A stretch of DNA of 64,000 nt from Corydoras sp. C115 (taxonomy: Eukaryota; Chordata; Actinopteri; Siluriformes; Callichthyidae): the NCBI GenBank assembly GCA_019802505.1, contig JAFMOC010000070.1, forward strand, positions 75,001 through 139,000. Reading direction: 5' to 3'. The translations under genes and the position numbers were made by a program. Under the pieces are notes generated by a model. That model did not search any database and had not been told where the DNA came from. It saw only the letters and a list, made by a program, of their open reading frames with translations. Below are positions 56,480 to 64,000 of the stretch, in pieces. Position 1 is the stretch's first letter. Each line of letters opens with the position of its first letter.

Positions 56480-56828
56480 TTATCATCATCTGCTTAACCT
56501 TATACTGGGGACACGGGTTGCGGGGGGGTTCCCCATGCCCATCCAGGGGAGATTGTTTTAGGTGCTGGGTAGATACACCCCGACACCCACCTCACCCACA
56601 CACACACACACACACTATAGAGAGGCAATTTACATGTGGCATATTTTAGAACCGCCAATTCACCTTGAATCCACGTTTTTGGACTGTGAGAGGAAACCGG
56701 AGAACTCCCATGTGAAGAGAAACCCATGTGGACACGAGGAGAACATGGAAACTCCATCTAGATCGGGATTTGAACCTGGATCACAAGTGCTGAAAGGAGA
56801 ACATGCCAACCACCACACCACTGTGCAA
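56480..56828 (-). repeat. SINE-A copy, degraded
   Basis: 'ttccccatgcccatccaggg', 'ttttggactgtgagaggaaa' and 'gggatttgaacctggatcac' are clear; other parts are shuffled or lost. Confidence 0.8.
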
Positions 56829-57911
56829 CATAATTTAAAATAAGCTACCTGAGTTTTTGTAGCATAAAGAGAAAATACCATTCTGATGTTTAAAATGAAA
56901 TAAAATAAATTGTTCCGAAAATAAAATAAAAAAAAAAGTGTTCCAAGAAGATTCTAACAGCTGGAAGGACAACACAGTGCATTAATGTCTTAGACTTCTT
57001 TTGTAATGTGTGATCTGAGGTTGGACGGTCAGTATATAAACTTCAGGCCGTGTGTGTTGTAATGATGGTGGTGTAATTCTGATTCGTTAAAGTTCAGTAA
57101 AGGTTTAACGTTCTCAGGCTTTGTGTTTTTCACTGCTGCCCCGGCTGATTCAGCGAGACTCCTGGGGATCACTGCATGACAATGGGCCATATCCCTGTTT
57201 ACTCACCTGTTACTATAGTAAACAAGACTTAGCAGTTAATAGCTCTGCATATTGTTTTTACTGAGCAAGCTCTGCGGCGCCCACCCATTAGAACGAGGTC
57301 ACGTGCCGCACACAATAATATCCCATTAACATCGCAGTCACGCAGGGATAGTGTGACTCTTTACCCTATAAAATTAATCAATGACAAAACCCTTCATGAG
57401 ACACTTTATATTTTAATGTTGCACATTAAACTTGATAAAAACTCCCAGGTCACGTTTACTGATTCCATCGGACGGAACTGCCCCTGCCCTCACGTCAGCG
57501 GGTTCATCAGTGTTAGCCGTCTGATCTTTGATACGGTCACGTATCGAGCCGAAACCCACCAAGGATCATCAACCAGGCGCTCAGCAATCCGACGCTGAAA
57601 TTACACTGGTGGCCGTTAGCTATCTCACAGCCTGATGATTCAGACTGAAAATAGAGGTGGTCATGGGAACACGCTCATAAACAGACCTTCACAATGACCA
57701 GAGCGTCCGAGTGACCCAGGTGACCTCACGGCAATTAAAGCCATTCAGTGTAAACACACTACAGACTCTTAAAAGAGGCGAAGCACCGAGCAATGAGGAC
57801 GATAAAGAATAACAAAGCTGGTCTGAAAATGTTTGGGTTGTTGAGAAATTCGGAGAAATATTTTAAAACATTAAGTTTGTATTTATGTTGTATTCGATTT
57901 TTTTCCCTTGT

Positions 57912-57913
<2 letters not shown>

Positions 57914-57993
<80 letters not shown>
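57914..57993. repeat. (TA)n microsatellite
   Basis: About 40 TA units followed by a short CA run. Open frames of IYIYIY through it are artefacts of the repeat. Confidence 0.95.
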
Positions 57994-57997
<4 letters not shown>

Positions 57998-58151
57998 ACA
58001 CACACAACTGCTCCATGTCTGCCTGGGCAAATGTAAATTGACATGTAATTGGTCGCTTGTTGGTTGTAAAGAGTATATAAACCTCTGCAGGATCCTAAAG
58101 AGTAAGTATGTCTAATGATGTGGTAAGTGAAGTAACAGTGTAATATAGAGA

Positions 58152-58174
58152 ACACACACACACACACACACACA
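58152..58174 (+). repeat. (CA)n microsatellite
   Basis: About 11 CA units in AT-rich DNA. Confidence 0.9.
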
Positions 58175-59569
58175 TAATGGAAATCAGTATATTTGACACG
58201 GCACTGTTTTGCCCTTCCTAATGCAATCCCCCTGTTTACCCTGATTTGGGACTGGCCCTGTAAAAATGCAATTAAAATAATGTTACCCCCAATGGCTGGG
58301 GCAATTTGCTATCTCTTATTTGCCTATAGACATGTTTTGAAATGTGAACGGCAAGCAGAGAGCCCAGAGAAAGCTCATGTAGTCACAAGTAGGACAGAGA
58401 GAACCTGTGTTTGCCCCACCGGGAAACGAAGCCAGGACCTTCTTACAGTAAGGCACGGACCGCCGGGCCACCCAATCTGCACTGTAACTGTTATACGCAC
58501 CGTAATTAGTGGAAATGATTCCAGGAGTCGACGGTTTCCGCCTTATATCAATATTTTTAGATACTATTTAACTATTTAATTCTGTTTAAATAAATCCAGG
58601 CTAAATGTAACACCTTTAATATCACAAATATTGTGTAAGAAACATGAGGTGAATATCTGAGTGACGTTGACACCCGAGACTAATGATCTGAATCCCAGCA
58701 GACACATTTAAATTTATTTTTATTTGAAGGTTTTAATAGTCGATTCTTGGACTCTGATCACGATGCAATTATTGCAAATACTCAGAATTAATGTTACCAT
58801 CTCAGTCTGAATTCAGCCATCGATCCATATTTAGAGAAACTATTTTCATTTTGTCCACTGCATTTTATTTGTATTGCTCATTAAAAGTGGATTAAAGAAG
58901 AGATGCTCTACAGAACTGAAGGCTCACATGAAACCAAGCGATGAATTCCAAGCAGTGAAGACAGACTGGAACCCAGCCACTGTGTGCTGCATTCAGTCGG
59001 GAGTGTGGAGGTAGAGTGACCCCTACAGGTAAGATTGGAATAATATCTCTCACACAAACAACACAGACAGAGCAGCATTGTGAGAATTGGCAGGGGGTCA
59101 GGTACCGATACCACAGGCACCAAACCAAACAGTTATGCTGTTAAGCAACAGAAACAAAAGAAAAAAAAAACCCTAAATAAAGTCGCACATGTCTGTGAAC
59201 ATCCTGCAGACAGAGAATGTGGCCCTGAGAGTGCTCTACTGTCCGGACCGTGCCCATGTCCACTCAGCTGAGACACACTGACCTCGGGCCACGTGCCGTC
59301 AACAAACACCGGGGCTTTCTGCCAGGTAAAGCTGGACTTCACCCCCCTGACTGTCACGCAGGGTTCAGGGCGAGTGATTCAGTAAAGGGATTTCCAAAAA
59401 TAAATCAGCTCTAGGGGTCCAGAGTACAAAACGACTAGTGAAGACCCATCAGGTGACCACGAAGAGAAGAGAAATGCTCAATACGTCCAAAAGCGCTGAT
59501 GCATTACACAGAAGTGAATATATACAGAACAGAAAGTGTTTAAACTGAAATAACCCACCTACTGTACTT

Positions 59570-59700
59570 ACACACAGAGGAGTGTGTCCTCCACAATGAA
59601 CACACACACACTGAGTGAAGTGGGCACACCTGCCCGGAGTGGTGGGCAGCCCTGTACACGATGCCCAGGGAGCAATCAGGGTTAGGTGCCTCACCCGGGG
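59570..59700 (-). repeat. SINE-C copy, degraded
   Basis: On the + strand 'gtgggcagccctgtacacga' and 'cagggttaggtgcctcaccc' mirror the SINE-C copy at 45786-45960. The tRNA-like head is absent. Confidence 0.55.
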
Positions 59701-60209
59701 TCACTTTAAATATTTAATTTAAAAACAAAAAAACCACTGGTAACCAATCAGCAGCATCATGAGAAGATCAAACCCATTGTCATCTAAAAATAATGTCACT
59801 ATTTTTAAAATCTAAAAAAATTGTAAAGCTACACTAATGTGTACAGTGTAGTACGGTGTAGTATATTTCATCGGTTTCTGACCAGACTAATGTAATTATG
59901 CACAAAATCGAGTTAAAGCTGAAGCAAATTAAAGCAAAACTCATGAAGTTCAGATGAGTTTCTTCGGCCTTTATTTGCAGAGCTGAACACGAGAGTTCAA
60001 GGCTCTGCTCTAATTTGGAGTTTGCTGCCTGGTGAAGATTTTCATTTGTTAAAGATAGCGATGGTTTGAGGTTCATTCACTAAACGCCGTATCAGCACAT
60101 GTGCTCAAACATGCACTCGATTCAGCCTCACAGATCAGGGATCTGGGGTAAAGGTCACACGTTTTAAAAGAAATTTAAGAGAAAAATACCTTGTGTTTCC
60201 TGAATTAGA

Positions 60210-60297
60210 CCTGAATTTATCATGTGACCTTTTAATAACAATTAGAATTGATCATGTGACCTTTAAATTAGAATTAGAATTTATCATGTGACGTTTT
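60210..60297 (+). repeat. 32-bp tandem repeat, about 2.7 units, with TCATGTGAC
   Basis: 'tcatgtgac' occurs at 60220-60228, 60252-60260 and 60284-60292, exactly 32 bp apart, with 'aattagaatt' between. The core is an E-box of M-box type. Confidence 0.88.
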
Positions 60298-60354
60298 AGG
60301 GACCTATGTCTATTTAAATCAACAATAATCCTATTAATTTGATTGGGAGGTCGG

Positions 60355-61482
60355 GTGTAGAGACTATGAGGAGGTCGGTGGAGACTATGAGGAGACTATG
60401 AGGAGGTCGAGACTAAGAGGAGGTCGGGTATAGAGACTATGAGGAGGTCGGGTGTGGACACTATGAGGAGGTCGAGACTAAGAGGAGGTCGGGTATAGAG
60501 ACTATGAGGAGGTCGGGTGTGAACACTATGAGGAGGTCGGGTTTAGAGACTATGAGGAGGTCGGGTGTAGAGACTATGAGGAGGTCGGTGTAGAGACTAT
60601 GAGGAGGTCAGTTTTAGAGACTATGAGGAGGTCGGGTGTAGAGACTATGAGGAGGTCGGTTTTAGAGACTATGAGGAGGTCAGTTTTAGAGACTATGAGG
60701 AGGTCGGGTTTAGAGACTATGAGGAGGTCGGTTTTAGAGACTATGAGGAGGTCGGGTTTAGAGACTATGAGGAGGTCGGGTGTAGAGACTATGAGGAGGT
60801 CGGGTGTAGAGACTATGAGGAGGTTGGTGTAGAGACTATGAGGAGGTCGGTTTTAGAGACTATGAGGAGGTCGGGTTTAGAGACTATGAGGAGGTTGGTG
60901 TAGAGACTATGAGGAGGTCGGGTGTAGAGACTATGAGGAGGTCGGGTGTAGAGACTATGAGGAGGTCGGTGTAGAGACTATGAGGAGGTCGGGTTTAGAG
61001 ACTATGAGGAGGTCGGGTGTAGAGACTATGAGGAGGTTGGTGTAGAGACTATGAGGAGGTCGGTTTTAGAGACTATGAGGAGGTCGGGTGTAGAGACTAT
61101 GAGGAGGTCGGTGTAGAGACTATGAGGAGGTCGGGTTTAGAGACTATGAGGAGGTCGGGTGTAGAGACTATGAGGAGGTCGGGTGTAGAGACTATGAGGT
61201 CAACGACAGAGAGATGCGAGGTGGACTATGAGGAGGTCGGGTTGTAGAGACTATGAGGAGAGTCTGTAGAATGGACATCTGATCTCATGAAATGGACCTT
61301 CACTCGATTGTAGAGACTATGAGGACCGGTCGGGTGTAATAGAGTGACTATGAGGAGGTCGCCTTTTTGATTGCACTCATGAGAGAGCGATGGAGACGAC
61401 TAGGGGAGGAGGTCGGGTGTAGAGACTATGAGGAGGTCGGTTTTAGAGACTATGAGGAGGTCGGGTGTAGAGACTATGAGGC
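60355..61482 (+). repeat. 24-bp minisatellite, about 45 units
   Basis: Unit 'gagactatgaggaggtc' plus a variable 'gggtgta', 'ggtgta', 'ggtttta' or 'gggttta' segment. Full units are 24 bp; those missing one G are 23 bp. From 60599 to 60832 consecutive units keep frame and translate as MRRSVLET/MRRSGVET repeats, but no gene context supports expression. Unit order breaks down at about 61200-61420. Confidence 0.95.
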
Positions 61483-61554
61483 AGTCACCCCGCTGTTTAT
61501 TCATTTACAGTAAATGAGCTCGAGGGGTCAGCTCTTCGGCTGGACGTCTCAGTC

Positions 61555-61845
61555 TCGGCGTTCGAATCCCAATCTGGGTGGAGTTTCCAGGTTCTCCCCA
61601 TGTCCGGGTGGGTTTCCTCCGGGTTCTCCGCTTTCCTCCCACAGTCCAAAAATATGGATCAAGGTCAATTGAGTTCTCCAAATCGCCCCATATAGTGTGT
61701 CTGTGTGAGTGTGTGCCCAGTGATGGATTGGCGCCCTGTCCTGGGTGTATCTGCCCAGCACCCGAAACGTTCTCCCCTGGATGGGCATGGGGAACCCCCC
61801 CGCGACCCTAATAGAGGATAAAGTGGAAGATAATGGATGGATGGA
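61555..61845 (+). repeat. SINE-A copy, 5'-truncated
   Basis: Begins at the B-box side ('ggcgttcgaatcccaatctg') and ends 'gaagataatggatggatgg'. It lies about 70 bp after the minisatellite. No clear target duplication was found. Confidence 0.85.
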
Positions 61846-62841
61846 ACTGTTTTATGGTAACAGTCCATTTCCTGTCAGGGCGTGGGGGCGGGACGATTAT
61901 CTTTAATCTAGCATATTGATTGCGTTTATTCCACATCTGAGTCGTAGAGAACATGATGCACTCAGGATCACGTCATGGGTTTCATCTCACACCCGGAGCA
62001 AGCCGAAGCCACAGCTTCTCCCTGTTCAGCTGTTTTTTCAGGCAGAAACCTTGTGAGGACCGAGGCTCAGCGAGCGACCCGTTCTCCTCGAGCGAGTGAT
62101 GGAACATCAATTAACATCTCGCGTCTCCGAAATGTGATTCTGTTGATGTAGCTGCCTCTCCAGCCTGCAGTCGCCGCAGTCGGCTGCGCTGATCCGATCT
62201 GCGGGATCAGAGCGCGGCTTCAGAGAGGGTTATTGTGAGGCTGTTGACTCACAGGGCAGGTGAGCTGCCCCGGGTAACTTTCCACTCTCTACAATCTTCA
62301 GTTGCCTCTCAGAGCAGATAACAGGGAAACCAGTCAGTCTCTGTTGCCCCCTACACTCACCGGCCACTTTATTAGGTACATTATCAACATGCACAGTATC
62401 TGTAGTGATGCTGACGTGGTGGTGCTGTGCTCTTCTGAACTGAGAAGCATCCTGTGTGCAGCATCCTGTGATCACTGATGAAGGATTAGAGGATGACCAT
62501 CACAAACTCTGCAGCAACAGACCTCCTGTCTCTGATGTTACCTCTAAAGGTGGAGGAATGAGGTCTAACACAGTGTACAGGGCCTGATACAGGCTTTAAA
62601 AACTCCACCTCTGACATCAGTGAGACTGCAGCACTGAGAATCATCCACCACCCTAATAAACCATGTGGGGGTCCTGGTTCTAAAAGCACAGAGTATGTAG
62701 AGAAACAGATGGCCTACAGAACGTCATCTCTCTCCATCATGAGCTCCACTGGGGGCAATTCTGAAATTCTAAGGGCAAAAGGGGGTTCAACCTGGGATTT
62801 AAAACATCTGAGTGTATGCATGTATGTGTGTGTGTACATAT

Positions 62842-62844
<3 letters not shown>

Positions 62845-62877
<33 letters not shown>
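62845..62877 (+). repeat. (CA)n microsatellite
   Basis: About 16 CA units within the segment bounded by the 37-bp direct repeats. Confidence 0.93.
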
Positions 62878-62881
<4 letters not shown>

Positions 62882-62965
62882 AATTGATCAAGACCAATAA
62901 TACTATAACAATTGGCCGTAAATACTCTTTTGTTTTTTATAATTAAAAATAAATGAATGTTATAT

Positions 62966-63081
62966 GGCGGCATAGTGGCTTAGTGGTTTGGCATGTTCTC
63001 CTCTCAACACTAGGGATTCCCGGTTCGAATCCCCATCTGGGTGGAGTTTCCATGTTCTCCCCGTGTCTGCGAGGGTTTCCG
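62966..63081 (+). repeat. SINE-A copy, 3'-truncated
   Basis: Head 'ggcggcatagtggcttagtg' and B box ggttcgaatcc are intact. The copy stops after 'gtctgcgagggtttcc'. SINE 3' truncation is unusual, so it was probably cut by a later rearrangement. Confidence 0.85.
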
Positions 63082-63138
63082 TTATTAAAATATAAAATAC
63101 AGAACGTCATCTCTCTCCATCATGAGCTCCACTGAACA

Positions 63139-63315
63139 CAGCGGGTAGGTCAGTGGTTGAGGGTGTTGGACGATCAGTCTGAAGACTGTGGGTTCAGATC
63201 CCAGGTCCAGTTGAGGTCCTTAACCCTGATTGCTCCGGGGTGCGGGATCATTGACCGACTCTGTATTCTGACCATCGGTTTAGAGTAAGAGCGTCTGCTA
63301 AACGAACTAATGTGA
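63139..63315 (+). repeat. SINE-B copy inside the TIR element
   Basis: Head 'gcgggtaggtcagtggttga', B-box-like 'gggttcagatccca', middle 'taaccctgattgctccgggg' and tail 'agagtaagagcgtctgctaa' follow SINE-B order. Confidence 0.75.
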
Positions 63316-63765
63316 TGTGATGCTGCTGATGCGACGGACAGTAAGTATAGAAACACGGTGCTGTACCTAATAAAGTGGCCGGTGAGTGCTGGGGAGGTGA
63401 CGCATGACCTGCAGCTAAAGCTCTGGAGGTGGAGAACATGTGGACAAAACACGGTGTGAACTTCTCAGACGTCAGATCCATCAGAACCGAGTTCTGCGCC
63501 GGCGAGCGCCGGCGAGCAGCTGGCGTTGGATGGGAAGGTTAATGAGCTCGCGGGTCCAACAGCTGCACGGCGGTGGAAAAAGCTCGTAACGCGTTCCTGT
63601 CCGGATTATTAGCGGCTCTGCTCATTATGAAGTGACGGGAAACACTGAGTCACGCTCACAGCGCTCTGCACCTCCACCGAAGTTCAGACAGGATTCTGAT
63701 GACGACGTGTGAACGCTGTGTCAACGTCCCGCTTAAAAACTATAGGGGATGTGACGGGATAGGTG

Positions 63766-63890
63766 GGACGTTTGAGACATGCAGAACCGGTGCAGAGGGA
63801 GGGATGAGGAGGTTTATGGACGCAGTGAGGGAGGACATGCAGGAGGTCGGGGTGATGGAGGAGGACAGTGATCCACTGTGGAGACCCATA
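63766..63890 (+). mobile_element. non-LTR retrotransposon 3' coding remnant
   Basis: Encodes MRRFMDAVREDMQEVGVMEE followed by DSDPLWRP, the same C-terminal motif seen at 33535-33695 but with an in-frame deletion. The LINE stops just before a reverse SINE-A tail at 63893. Confidence 0.55.
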
Positions 63891-63892
63891 AT

Positions 63893-64000
63893 CCATCCAT
63901 CCATTATCTTCTCCTTTATCCTTATCCTTTACTAGGGTCGCGCTGGGGGGGGGGTGTGTGTTTCCCCATGCCCATCCAGTTTCGGGCGCTGGGCAGATAC
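63893..64000 (-). repeat. SINE-A copy running off the window
   Basis: Tail 'atccatccatccattatctt' and 'gtttcgggcgctgggcagat' are present, with a G9 run at the unstable position (63946-63954) and a deletion next to it. The head lies beyond the edge. Confidence 0.88.

Larger units (their letters stand above)
62354..63388. mobile_element. TIR-bearing nonautonomous element, interrupted by other repeats
   Basis: Perfect 26-bp terminal inverted repeats: 62354-62379 (cactcaccggccac... to ...aggtac) and 63363-63388. The inside carries phrases such as 'cactgatgaaggattagagg' and 'agtatgtagagaaacagatgg' found in a widespread teleost palindromic repeat that I cannot name with confidence. It contains a (CA)n tract, a SINE-A piece and a SINE-B copy, and encodes no transposase. 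Confidence 0.78.
51105..64000 (-). other. probable ADGRV1 intron continuing past the window
   Basis: The exon carrying TM1 and the rest of TM2 should lie upstream of 51104 on the - strand, but I found none up to 64000. The region holds foldback/TIR elements, SINEs, microsatellites and a minisatellite. The stretches 52520-54900, 55000-56480, 56840-57900, 58180-59560, 59710-60200 and 61850-62350 show nothing I can name. Small CpG-rich patches near 57480-57600 and 63480-63660 lack credible exons. Confidence 0.55.

Noticed and set aside
57480..57600. CpG-rich patch with a minus-strand frame RRIAERLVDDPWWVSARYVT
   Set aside because: Only about 33 codons before a stop, no family match I know, and weak splice sites. 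Probably chance or an old repeat.
57670..57740. Minus-strand LGHSDALVIVK ending before a GT, possible small exon
   Set aside because: Too short to judge and no credible acceptor or homology.
59279..59357. Minus-strand frame SSFTWQKAPVFVDGTWPE followed by a GT, considered as an upstream ADGRV1 exon
   Set aside because: No polypyrimidine tract or good acceptor precedes it, and I cannot align it to the TM1, GAIN or GPS part of ADGRV1.
60599..60832. 77-codon (MRRSxxET)n frame as a repeat protein gene
   Set aside because: It exists only because the minisatellite unit is 24 bp. Other units of 23 bp break the frame, and no promoter or splice context is seen.

Overview
The window is vertebrate, almost certainly teleost, nuclear DNA. 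It has interrupted genes with GT-AG introns, a CpG-rich promoter, long AT-rich intergenic and intronic tracts, abundant (CA)n and (TA)n microsatellites, and dense tRNA-derived SINEs of the kind seen in fish. I cannot name the species. The repeat set would suit an ostariophysan fish, but that is a guess.

Only two protein-coding genes are supported, and they converge. On the + strand, 2364-6733 holds a complete eight-exon ARRDC3 (alpha-arrestin, 414 aa), with a CpG-rich promoter upstream and a probable long 3' UTR ending near 8975. On the - strand, 24350-51104 holds the last seven coding exons of ADGRV1 (VLGR1/GPR98), the very large adhesion GPCR of the Usher type 2 complex. These exons run from the end of TM2 to the C-terminal PDZ ligand DTHL. 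The rest of the gene lies beyond the right edge. From memory the two genes are also convergent neighbours on human 5q14.3, so this looks like conserved vertebrate synteny. They are not functional partners: ARRDC3 is an endosomal/plasma-membrane adaptor for NEDD4-family ligases, and ADGRV1 works in stereocilia ankle links and the photoreceptor periciliary region.

Layout: 1-1800 is upstream DNA with one SINE. 1800-2363 is the ARRDC3 promoter and 5' UTR. 2364-8975 is ARRDC3 and its 3' UTR, nearly free of interspersed repeats. 8976-24075 is an intergenic region of SINEs and microsatellites. 24075-51104 is the ADGRV1 3' end, with introns of 0.3 to 13.6 kb full of SINEs. 51105-64000 is probably a further ADGRV1 intron, with nested foldback/TIR elements and a 24-bp minisatellite at 60355-61482.

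About 30 full, truncated or degraded copies of one roughly 330-350 bp tRNA-derived SINE (called SINE-A here) dominate the repeats. Sixteen have perfect 8-15 bp target-site duplications. Two other SINE-like families (SINE-B with a 'taagtcgctttggataaaag' tail; SINE-C with a 'gtgcccttgggcaag' core) and two nonautonomous DNA-element families also occur. I found no new gene system. The points most worth following up are repeat biology (double insertion at one target, recurrent homopolymer expansion at one SINE position, inverted SINE pairs around exons, a SINE beside a splice donor) and the odd promoter tract of ARRDC3.
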